From Opitutaceae bacterium (GTDB lineage: Bacteria; Verrucomicrobiota; Verrucomicrobiia; Opitutales; Opitutaceae), in contig JANQKV010000008.1 in the NCBI GenBank assembly GCA_028280945.1, positions 93,136 to 157,135 of the forward strand: DNA of 64,000 nt, written 5' to 3'. A program made the position numbers and the translations under genes. The notes beneath the pieces were generated by a model. That model saw only the letters and a program-made list of their open reading frames with translations, did no database searches and was not told where the DNA came from. Of this stretch, positions 8,877-16,302 are shown piece after piece. Position 1 is the first letter of the stretch; each line of letters starts with the position of its first letter.

Positions 8877-11099
8877 TTAGAATCGGAAACGCAGACTGGC
8901 GGCGGCGTTGAAGCCAGGAGCGGTGCGACGTTCCAGTTGGGAGGTGCTGCTGGCGTTTACTCCGCGCACGGCATTGTAGCGCCAGTATTTCTCATCGGTC
9001 AGGTTGTAGAGGCCGACTTGGAGCGAAACGTTCTCCCGCACCTGCCACCATGATGTGACGTTCCATACCGTGTAGGACGGCGTGAGGAAGGTGGTGGAGG
9101 AGGGGCTGTCAGCCGCGTCCTTGGATGCCACGTATTCAAACTCCAATGACGCTCCCCAGCGGCTGGTCCCGGCCACGTAGTTGAGCGAGGTGTGGGTCTG
9201 CCACGGCGCGATGCTGGCGAGCGGGGTCCAGGCGGCGCCCGCATCGCGGGATTCACCCTCACTCCAGCCAAACGCGGTGATGGCAGTCCAGTTGGCCAGG
9301 GCCGGGGACACTTCCGACCCGATCAGCGTGACGGCGATGTCGGTGCCGGTGATCTCGGCTTCGCTGACATTGCGGGTCTGGAAGATGCCGGCGGGGAAGT
9401 TGGGATCAAAGATGCCGGTGAACAGGAACTGATCGATGAAGTCGTCGTAGGTGTTGTAGAACACGGCGGCCTGGATCTTGACGGCGGCGCCGAGGTTGCC
9501 CTTGAGGCCGATCTCAAAACTGTCGCTGGTCTCGGGCTGCAGGTCCGGGTTGGGCACCGTCTTGTAGCCAAAGGCGGCGTTGGTGAAGGTGGCGGTCAAC
9601 TCTTCCGCGCTCGGGTAGCGGTAGCCGTGGTTGTATTGGGCGTAGGCATTGAGCGAAGGGGTGAGGCTTCCAAGCACCGCGAGCTTCGGAGCCCAGGCGG
9701 TGTCGGAGAAGTCCGGCGCGATTTCACCGGCGGAGCTGGCGAGGTAGGCGGGGGAGTTGTCCGGTTCGAGTTCGAAGCGGTCCACCCGCAGGCCCGGGAT
9801 AAGGACGAGTTTCTTTTCGCCGGCAAAGGTCCATTCAATTTCGTCCTGCACGTAAAATCCCGCGCGTGTTGTATCCGTGTCCGCCATGCGCGGCGCGTCG
9901 GTGAAAGATGTGACGGTTGTTTGCTGTACGCGTTCGAAGGTCTTGTCGGTGGCGGTTTCGCTGAACTCGGCTCCATAGGTGAGGCGGTGTGCGGCGTCGC
10001 CGACTTCGAAACGCTTGGACGCGTTGAGAGACGCCCCGAAGGTGTCGTTGTTGAAGGCGGTCTCGGTATCGCGGATGCGGGAGGAGGGCGCTACCCGGAC
10101 CTGTTGGTTGATGTCGCGGGCAACGGAGTCCTGCAGGTAGACCGAAGCAGTCAGATCATCGAGCAGGGCAGTGGGCTCAGTCGGAGCGAAGCGATAGTCC
10201 AGGCCGACGCGGAAACGTTCGGTCAGCGATTCGGTGTAAACGCGGTCGATGGTGCCGAGGAAACCGAAGCTGCCTTCCGAACTGTCGATATCAACGTCGA
10301 AGGAGCGGTCGAGGTATTCGGCGGTGAAGGCGAGACGGTGGGCCGCAGTCGGTTTCCAGACCAACTTGGCCAGGTAGGCATCACTTTCGAGATCAGCCGG
10401 GTTGGGGGCAACCGTGCCGTTGTTCTCGGTTTCACTGGCATCGCGGCGGGTGTAGGAGACGAGCCCACTGAGCGTGCCTTGGCTCGCAGCCGCCGTGAGG
10501 GTATGCGTGAGGCCATCATTTACCGAAGCGTGGGCGATCTTGTAATCCGTAGCGACAGACTGGCCCTGAAGGAATGTTTCGGGCGACTTGGTGGTGAATG
10601 AAACCACTCCACCCAAGGCGTCGGTGCCATACAGGGCGGAAGCGGAGCCTTGGAGGATTTCCACACGTTCGAGCAACTCGGTCTCCAGGTAGTCGCGACC
10701 GGTCGGCTCGCTGCCGCCGAGGGTAAACTCGTCGGGCGCACGGATGCCGTCGACTTGGATGAGCACGCGATTGCCTTCGACGCCGCGCAGGTTGTAACTG
10801 AGGTTTCCGCCTCGCTGGTAGGGCACAAAACTGTCGGTGCCGAACGCGAGGAACGGCACGTCCGCAAGCGGCTGTTGGCGCACCACGGAGGAGAAGTCGG
10901 TGACGGGGTCCACATTGAGGGGGACCGAAACCACGGTTCCGGGCGTTTCATTGATGAGGCGTTCGGTGCGGGTGGCGGAGATGACCACGGCCGGAAGTTC
11001 TACTGCGGCGTTTTCGGTGGTGGTTGACGGGGCGACTTGGGCGCCTGCGGGCAGGCTGACGAGGGCGAAAAGGCCCAATGATGTGATGATGTTTTTCAT
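8877..11099 (-). CDS. TonB-dependent hemin/hemoprotein-type receptor
   Basis: 740 residues with signal peptide (cleavage around PAGAQ), TonB-box region (ELPAVVISATRTER) and a plug with NLSYNLRGVEGNRVLIQVDG and ERVEILQGSASALYGTDALGG. The RGVEGNRVLIQVDGIR plus YGTDALGGVVSFTTK pattern is characteristic of the hemoglobin/transferrin/hemin receptor families (HutA/HemR/HmuR). The barrel ends in ASLRFRF. Its operon mates, a HemS/HmuS-like protein and a flavodoxin, also point to heme as substrate. I did not identify the FRAP/NPNL heme motif with certainty: NPDLQPETSDSFEIG is the nearest match. Confidence 0.9.
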   Translation of the reverse strand: MKNIITSLGLFALVSLPAGAQVAPSTTTENAAVELPAVVISATRTERLINETPGTVVSVPLNVDPVTDFSSVVRQQPLADVPFLAFGTDSFVPYQRGGNLSYNLRGVEGNRVLIQVDGIRAPDEFTLGGSEPTGRDYLETELLERVEILQGSASALYGTDALGGVVSFTTKSPETFLQGQSVATDYKIAHASVNDGLTHTLTAAASQGTLSGLVSYTRRDASETENNGTVAPNPADLESDAYLAKLVWKPTAAHRLAFTAEYLDRSFDVDIDSSEGSFGFLGTIDRVYTESLTERFRVGLDYRFAPTEPTALLDDLTASVYLQDSVARDINQQVRVAPSSRIRDTETAFNNDTFGASLNASKRFEVGDAAHRLTYGAEFSETATDKTFERVQQTTVTSFTDAPRMADTDTTRAGFYVQDEIEWTFAGEKKLVLIPGLRVDRFELEPDNSPAYLASSAGEIAPDFSDTAWAPKLAVLGSLTPSLNAYAQYNHGYRYPSAEELTATFTNAAFGYKTVPNPDLQPETSDSFEIGLKGNLGAAVKIQAAVFYNTYDDFIDQFLFTGIFDPNFPAGIFQTRNVSEAEITGTDIAVTLIGSEVSPALANWTAITAFGWSEGESRDAGAAWTPLASIAPWQTHTSLNYVAGTSRWGASLEFEYVASKDAADSPSSTTFLTPSYTVWNVTSWWQVRENVSLQVGLYNLTDEKYWRYNAVRGVNASSTSQLERRTAPGFNAAASLRFRF

Positions 11100-11120
11100 A
11101 GTGAGGCGGAGGTTAAATCT

Positions 11121-11234
11121 TCAGGCGCCGCCGAGGTGGATGAGCACGATCAGGGCGGTCGCCATGGCCATCGCCACCAGCACCGCGAGGATGAAGCGGT
11201 CGTCGTCCCAGTTGTGCTGGTGGTGATCGGGCAT
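11121..11234 (-). CDS. 37-residue His-rich single-pass membrane peptide
   Basis: A short reading frame of 37 codons fills the gap between the flavodoxin and the hemin-type receptor. The N-terminus is MPDHHQHNWDDDRF (three His and three consecutive Asp), followed by one hydrophobic helix (ILAVLVAMAMATALIVLIHL) and a short GGA tail. It starts 12 nt after the flavodoxin stop and ends 21 nt before the receptor start, exactly where an operon gene should be. The composition suggests an inner-membrane micro-protein with a cytosolic or periplasmic metal-binding N-terminus. Coding status rests on position, codon pattern and hydrophobic design only; I recognise no family. Confidence 0.6.
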   Translation of the reverse strand: MPDHHQHNWDDDRFILAVLVAMAMATALIVLIHLGGA

Positions 11235-11246
11235 GGAAGGAGGGGA

Positions 11247-11717
11247 TTAGTCGGCGCTCGGCACGGGTTGGCGCCGTTGGTCCAGTTGCGGGAAAACCCG
11301 GTTGACCCATTCAGCGTAGGTGTCCTCGAAATCGAGGTCGGCCTCCACGCGATCGATCAGACGGGTGGCGCCGAGTGCGGCCAGGCGTTCATCGAGACAG
11401 CGGGCGAAGCCGTTGAAGTCGTCGTAATCCTTGTCGCCAAGTCCGAGCACGGAATAGGTCAATCCTGACAGGTCGAGGTCGGCGCTTTCCAAGGCATACC
11501 AGAAGTCGGCGGCGTCATCCGGGGGCTCGCCGTCGCCCCAGGTCGAGACGACAAAGAGAGCGAGTCGCCAGTCGGTGAGATCGCCGGGAGCGACGTCCAT
11601 GAGGTTGAGCAGCCGGGAGGACCAGCCGTCGGTTTGGGCACGTTCGTGGGCTTCGGTGGCGAGGGTCTCGGCATTGCCGGTCATGGTGCCGAAGCAGATG
11701 TGAAGGGTGTCTTGCAT
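11247..11717 (-). CDS. flavodoxin-domain protein (FMN-binding)
   Basis: 156 residues forming one flavodoxin-like domain: phosphate-binding loop FGTMTGNAE at residues 9-17, the second FMN loop STWGDGEPPDD and the third GLGDKDYDDFNGFAR. It resembles the FMN domain of sulfite reductase/P450 reductase and MioC-type flavodoxins. It would be a soluble one- or two-electron carrier. Located between a HemS/HmuS-like gene and a hemin-type receptor, it could supply electrons for heme opening or iron reduction; that role is inferred from context. Flavodoxins are commonly made under iron limitation in place of ferredoxin, which fits the upstream Fur-type operator. Confidence 0.88.
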   Translation of the reverse strand: MQDTLHICFGTMTGNAETLATEAHERAQTDGWSSRLLNLMDVAPGDLTDWRLALFVVSTWGDGEPPDDAADFWYALESADLDLSGLTYSVLGLGDKDYDDFNGFARCLDERLAALGATRLIDRVEADLDFEDTYAEWVNRVFPQLDQRRQPVPSAD

Positions 11718-11763
11718 GTTGATGGTTGGGTGTGGGTTCGTGGTGAAGAACGGGCTGGGCCGC

Positions 11764-12609
11764 TCAAAAGATGGTGGCGCTCACCCGGTCCCAAACCGCT
11801 CGGGCCGGACCTTCTCCGCAGGCGGGACCAAGGGAGCAAATAATGGTGCCATTGTTGTCGGTGAGGTGGATCCACCCTCCCGGCCAATCCGGTTCTCGCC
11901 GCAGTGCGCTCTTGGTGGGAATGATCGTTTGCAGGGTGACCTGCCCATCGCTGAAGAGGAACGTGCAGCCGTCATTCTCCACGCGAGTGGGCCTGAAAAC
12001 CCGGGTATGGGAAGCGTCGGCGGACCCGAGGTTGACCGCGATCGGATAGCCTTCGTCGACGATGGAACGGACCAAAAGAGGCAGGTGGGAGGCGGGGGCT
12101 GTAGGCGTATCAGCAGCCGTGGAAGCGAGCTTCATGCGGTAGCCCCCGGGCTGGGGAGGACTGGGATCGACTCGCGCTCCTCTTACCAGGGTAGCGACGT
12201 GATTGGCCCAGGCATGGGCGGGGACCGATCGTGGCAGGCAGGCTTCGAGGAAAGGAACGCCCTCGGTATTGGTCAGTTCAATCTTGCCCGGAGAGTGACA
12301 GCAGGGGCAGAGCTCGATGCGAGCCCATGCCCGGGTCGTGTCATCGAGAGACAAGGATAGCCTGCCTTGGTTGAGTTCGATTTCAGTCGGCTCAAGTTTC
12401 CCTGCCGGCAGCCGTTCGTGGGCGATCAGACGTGCATAGTAGTGCCGAGTTTGCAGGGCAATGACGCCGAGGGGCTGCAGTGTTTCCCAAATCGTGGAGA
12501 AACCGGCGGAAAGCGGGATACGACCGTCGGCGGTGGTCTGGAAGCATCGACTCAACCGAGGGGCCGGAGCGGCCGGGAACACCAAGGGGGACGGAAATCG
12601 GGAGAGCAT
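11764..12609 (-). CDS. divergent HemS/HmuS/ChuX-like putative hemin-handling protein
   Basis: 281 residues, no signal peptide, hence cytosolic. I see weak but ordered similarity to the HemS/HmuS heme-degrading or heme-transfer family: WETLQPLGVIALQTRHYYAR corresponds to the family segment with 'lG.v..lTRN', residues around TRAWARIEL to the 'W' strand, TNTEGVPFLEACLP to 'fFd..G.avhK', and near the C-terminus GGWIHLTDNNGTIICSLGP to the 'G..tslelFd..G..i..lfG' strand. A CPCCH cluster is unusual for the family and could bind metal. It is first in the operon, 45 nt behind a Fur-type palindrome, and followed by a flavodoxin and a hemin-type receptor. The assignment is tentative; a profile search would decide. 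Confidence 0.5.
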   Translation of the reverse strand: MLSRFPSPLVFPAAPAPRLSRCFQTTADGRIPLSAGFSTIWETLQPLGVIALQTRHYYARLIAHERLPAGKLEPTEIELNQGRLSLSLDDTTRAWARIELCPCCHSPGKIELTNTEGVPFLEACLPRSVPAHAWANHVATLVRGARVDPSPPQPGGYRMKLASTAADTPTAPASHLPLLVRSIVDEGYPIAVNLGSADASHTRVFRPTRVENDGCTFLFSDGQVTLQTIIPTKSALRREPDWPGGWIHLTDNNGTIICSLGPACGEGPARAVWDRVSATIF

Positions 12610-12653
12610 ACTAGGAACGGGTAAATGGTGTGGGTATTAGCATTTCTTACGAC

Positions 12654-12668
12654 TGGGACTCAGTCTCA
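12654..12668. promoter_or_regulatory. Fur box-like operator
   Basis: TGGGACTCAGTCTCA is a near-perfect 7-1-7 dyad (TGAGACT-n-AGTCTCA with one mismatch) of the Fur-box type, and a further inverted half-site (ATATGAGAT) abuts it. A 17-bp stretch starting here is identical to the operator at 18826. It lies 45 nt upstream of the HemS-like gene that starts the 12609->3739 operon. Confidence 0.75.
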
Positions 12669-12805
12669 ATATGAGATTAAAAAAAGGCCTCAGAAAAAGA
12701 TGGTGGAGGGACAGATAAAGGATCGGGTTGGCAGGTGCCTTTGGCGTGGATGTCGAGTTTCTGGTTTCGATTCTTGGACTGAGAAGAAACCGGCTGATGC
12801 GGCCC

Positions 12806-12829
12806 GAAGGATGGCTTGGTCCATCCTTC
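12806..12829. terminator. perfect 9-bp hairpin after receptor gene
   Basis: GAAGGATGG and CCATCCTTC pair perfectly around a 6-nt loop, about 20 nt past the stop of the minus-strand receptor gene ending at 12850. No T-tract follows on the minus strand, so it may be a transcript 3'-end stabiliser or a weak terminator rather than a classical intrinsic terminator. It separates two Fur-type operons. Confidence 0.5.
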
Positions 12830-12849
12830 AGGCTCAAACCAGTCTGCGC

Positions 12850-15006
12850 TCAGAAGGCCAACCCGGCGTTGAAGTAGACGGTGCGGGGCCGGACGGGACC
12901 ATAGAAATAGGTTGGGTCGCGATCGGCGCCGTTGTCGAAAAGGTCAGATTGCCGATCGTCGAAGAGGTTGTGCACGCCCACCCCCAGTTTGAGGTGCGGG
13001 CCATGGTGGCCCTCCCCAAGGTGGAAGATGCGGGACACTCCCAGGTCGACTTCCCAAAACGTTGGGGTCTCGGCGCGGAAGATGTCGGCGTCTTCACCCA
13101 CGGCAATCATGGAGCCCGTGTAGTTGATGGCCGCGTGAGCTTCCCAGTGATTCGGCAGGCTGTAGATGAACGTGGCGATGCCGGTCCAACGGGGACGCTC
13201 GATGAAACGGCGCGTGCTCAGGCCGGTGACACGGTCAATTGGTTCGTCGAAACGAGCGTCCATGTAACTGATGCTTGCATCGATGCGCAGATGCTCGGCG
13301 GCCAGCCAATTGAAGCCGTTCTCCCAGACGAAGACCTGGGAGTCAGGTCCGTTGATGCGCAGCCATTGGGGATCACCCGAATCATCGATTTCGAAGGTGT
13401 CCTCCAAGCGGGTGAAGTGCACGGCGCTGATCAAGGCGAGTTGATGATCAAACCCCGGCACAAACCAATCCGCCCCCAGGCTGAAGGTTTGCGATGATTC
13501 CTCGCGCAGATCAGGGCTGTTGCTGAGCGTGATCGCGCCGCCCGAGCTCACCCCAATGTGCTGATCTTCATTGTAGGCGCCCGGGGCGTTGAACCCGGTC
13601 GAGGCCGATGCCCTCAGCGTGAGGCCGTAGATGCCGGTGTAGCGAGCCGCCAGCCGCGGGGAGAATATCGTGCCGGAGATGTTGTCGTGCTGGTCCACCC
13701 GCGCCCCGGTCACGAGTTCGAACTCCGGGCTGATGGCCCAGATGTCCTGCACAAACGCCCCCCAGGTGGAGAAGGAGTCACGGGTGGTGGGGATGGCCGG
13801 ATCATTGGGGCGCGCCTCCCGCAGGGATTCATCGCGATATTGCACCCCATAAACCCACTCGTGTTTACCGGCGGATTGGTTAAGTTGGGCGTCCAGGTAA
13901 GTGACTTGGTTGTGGGTGTCGCTCCAGAACCGGCTTCCGACTAAGTCGATGGCAGTTTGGTTCGCCGGGTCGGCGGCCCAAGAGTCGAAATCGGGGTCGG
14001 GGGCGCCGGCTTCTTCATAGGCGGTGGCGGCGGCATCCCCGCGGGCTCCGTAGAACGCGTCCCGTTGCACATCGAGGTGCGACGCATTCAGACGCAGGGC
14101 GAGTTCCGGGGAGAATTTGGTTTCCCAGGTGAGCGCCACGGTATGAATGCGGTGGGCAAGTGATTCGGCCACTTCGGCGCGTTCCTCGGGCTGATCCAAT
14201 TGGTCTCCACCACGGTGGGACTGGTCGAGGTATTGGTAGGTGGCACGCAGGGCGGAATCCTCGCCGACATCACGAAAAAGTTGCAGGCCCACGACGTTGT
14301 TTTCGAAATCGGGCAGTTCTGTAAAACCGTCAGTGGTGAGGTCGACGGCGTCGCGGTCGAGATGAAGCCCGTAGGCGGTGAGGGCGGTGCGCCCGTCGCC
14401 ACTCACGGCGGAGGCGCGGGCCGAAAGTTCCAGTTCGCGCGCACTGTCCTCCATCCAACCAAAGGAACTCTGCAGGCGCTGGGAACCGTGCACCGGTTTG
14501 GCGGTGACGAGGTTGACTACACCGGCAATCGCCTCCGGCCCGTAGAGGACCGAACTGCTGCCTTTTACGACCTCAATGTGGTCGACAAAAATCGTGGGGA
14601 AAAGGTCGGCCCCGTAGACCTTGGCCAAGCCGGAATAGAGGGGGGCGCCGTCAAAGAGAATGGCGGTGTAGTCGGTGGAAAGCCCCAGCAACTGGATCTG
14701 GTTGAGGCCGCAGTTTTGACAGTCGGATTCGAAGCGGGCGCTCGGCATCAAGCGCAGGCTGTCGGCAATCGTGACTCCGCCGAAGACTTCGATTTCCTCG
14801 GAGGAGAAAACCTCCGTGCGGATCGGAGCGTTTGACTGGGTGCGCTCCGTGCGGGTCCCGGTGGTGACCAGCGGATCAAGGAGCAGCGGCGACTCCGGTT
14901 CGGCCGCCGGTGAGGTCCCCGGCAGGGTGGTCTGAGCGGAAAGAAGTCCGGCCAGAGACAAACAAGTGACGCCAAAGGCGATGCGATGGATGGGATGTAG
15001 TTTCAT
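12850..15006 (-). CDS. TonB-dependent receptor with CxxC plug motif
   Basis: 718 residues. Signal peptide ends around LLSAQ; the TonB-box region TTGTRTERTQS is followed by a plug in which residues 96-99 are C-Q-N-C followed by G, then QIQLLGLSTDYTAILFDG and HIEVVKGSSSVLYGPEAIAG. The barrel ends in VYFNAGLAF. It is paralogous to the truncated receptor at the left edge, with which it shares the double-cysteine plug motif. It is the last gene of the 18809->12850 operon, 32 nt after a PepSY-TM gene. The Cys pair could form a disulfide that locks the plug or bind a metal; the substrate is unknown. Confidence 0.92.
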   Translation of the reverse strand: MKLHPIHRIAFGVTCLSLAGLLSAQTTLPGTSPAAEPESPLLLDPLVTTGTRTERTQSNAPIRTEVFSSEEIEVFGGVTIADSLRLMPSARFESDCQNCGLNQIQLLGLSTDYTAILFDGAPLYSGLAKVYGADLFPTIFVDHIEVVKGSSSVLYGPEAIAGVVNLVTAKPVHGSQRLQSSFGWMEDSARELELSARASAVSGDGRTALTAYGLHLDRDAVDLTTDGFTELPDFENNVVGLQLFRDVGEDSALRATYQYLDQSHRGGDQLDQPEERAEVAESLAHRIHTVALTWETKFSPELALRLNASHLDVQRDAFYGARGDAAATAYEEAGAPDPDFDSWAADPANQTAIDLVGSRFWSDTHNQVTYLDAQLNQSAGKHEWVYGVQYRDESLREARPNDPAIPTTRDSFSTWGAFVQDIWAISPEFELVTGARVDQHDNISGTIFSPRLAARYTGIYGLTLRASASTGFNAPGAYNEDQHIGVSSGGAITLSNSPDLREESSQTFSLGADWFVPGFDHQLALISAVHFTRLEDTFEIDDSGDPQWLRINGPDSQVFVWENGFNWLAAEHLRIDASISYMDARFDEPIDRVTGLSTRRFIERPRWTGIATFIYSLPNHWEAHAAINYTGSMIAVGEDADIFRAETPTFWEVDLGVSRIFHLGEGHHGPHLKLGVGVHNLFDDRQSDLFDNGADRDPTYFYGPVRPRTVYFNAGLAF

Positions 15007-15038
15007 GGGACAGGAAAAAGGGGGAAGGCACGCGCCGG

Positions 15039-16199
15039 CTATGCTTGGGCCGGTTCATCACGATCTGCGCCGGCGAGAGCGGTTTCGGGTTGGGCTTGCG
15101 GCCGGCTGATCGTTTTACACGGACGCTTTTTGGTGGTTTGACGACGGCGCTGGAACCAGATCAGCGATCCGCTGATGGCGAGGGCCGCGGGGGCAAAGCC
15201 GGCGAGGCACCAGATCAATTTGGAAGCAAGGCCACCGAAGTCGCCAAAATGAAGCGGTTCAAACGCATCGACGATCCGTGCCCAGGCTCCCACCGTGCGC
15301 AGGTCGCGAGCGTGGTTCACTTCCAGGGTGTCGGCATCAAACCACAAGTGACTGCCGTAGCGACTGCGGAAAGGATGCGACTCCGGGGTCTGGCCAAAAA
15401 CGTAGTATTGGCGGTCTTCGGCGGTCGGCAGGTAGACGTAGTTGAAGGCATAGCCGGGCCATTCGGCCTCCACCCGGGCGGGGAGTTCGTCGATGCGGGC
15501 AAGCCGGTTTTCGTAGGTCGTCCATGCATCGGGACCCTCGTGATCGTGGCCCCATTCCTCGGCCAAGTGGGCGATGTTCCAATACGCCCCGGTGAAGCCA
15601 AAGATGAAGTTCAGCGGAATCGACAGGACGCCGACCGCTTTGTGTATGTCTGACGTGATCAAGCGCCAGCTTTGACCCCAGCGCAGCCGGAACACCGTTT
15701 TGAAAAACGCCCGGTGCAGATAGAGGCCGGTGAAACTGAGCAGGAGGAACACGATCGCGAAGACGGCCGTGATGCCCATGCCCACGTGGTCGGCGAAGAA
15801 CGTGTAGTGCAGCTCCACAAACCAGCCGTAGATCGTCTCGACGCGAGGCACGGGAGGTCCGCTGATGTCGCCCGTGGCGGGGTCGACGCGTTGGACATAC
15901 CAGGCGTTGGCGTCGTCGTGCGGGGTGAGGTAGACGATGTCCCGGTCGGGTCCTTCGTGATAGAGCAGCCAGCCCCGTACCCAGAACTCGGGGTACGCGG
16001 CCTCGACCCGCTTGACCATGGGGCCGAGGGGCAGCCGCTCGGCGGTGGGGGCACTCTCCCGCAGCACCACTTCCGGACTTACCGCGCGGGTGATCTCGTG
16101 ATGGAAGACCAGCACACTGCCGGTGAGACCAATCACCAACAACCCCAGCCCGGCCGCAAGGCCGAGCCAGGAGTGGAGTTGCCAGAGACGCTTGCGCAT
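15039..16199 (-). CDS. PepSY-associated TM helix protein
   Basis: 386 residues from ATG 16199, chosen because the sequence from MRKRLWQLHSWLGLAAGL onward matches the usual PepSY-TM N-terminus; upstream in-frame codons run through the intergenic hairpin. It has about four transmembrane helices and PepSY segments with DRDIVYLTPHDDANAWYVQR and SHLWFDADTLEVNHARDL. The C-terminal tail is basic and rich in Gln, Arg and Lys. The likely role is inner-membrane reduction or release of siderophore iron, in partnership with the siderophore receptor directly upstream (16303-18435) and possibly the CxxC receptor downstream. Confidence 0.9.
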   Translation of the reverse strand: MRKRLWQLHSWLGLAAGLGLLVIGLTGSVLVFHHEITRAVSPEVVLRESAPTAERLPLGPMVKRVEAAYPEFWVRGWLLYHEGPDRDIVYLTPHDDANAWYVQRVDPATGDISGPPVPRVETIYGWFVELHYTFFADHVGMGITAVFAIVFLLLSFTGLYLHRAFFKTVFRLRWGQSWRLITSDIHKAVGVLSIPLNFIFGFTGAYWNIAHLAEEWGHDHEGPDAWTTYENRLARIDELPARVEAEWPGYAFNYVYLPTAEDRQYYVFGQTPESHPFRSRYGSHLWFDADTLEVNHARDLRTVGAWARIVDAFEPLHFGDFGGLASKLIWCLAGFAPAALAISGSLIWFQRRRQTTKKRPCKTISRPQAQPETALAGADRDEPAQA

Positions 16200-16274
16200 T
16201 GAGTTCAGATGTTGTCCGTGGGAGACGGATGTCGGGCGTGACAGTTGGAGTCTGATACTTGGAACTTGATCATT

Positions 16275-16294
16275 CCGGCGGTCAGAACCGCCGG
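16275..16294. other. perfect 8-bp tetraloop hairpin between receptor and PepSY genes
   Basis: CCGGCGGT-CAGA-ACCGCCGG lies in the 103-nt gap between the receptor stop (16303) and the next start (16199). Without a T-tract, and inside an operon, it is more likely an mRNA-stabilising or attenuating hairpin that lowers downstream expression relative to the receptor than a full terminator. Confidence 0.6.
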
Positions 16295-16302
16295 CTGTAT
16301 CC

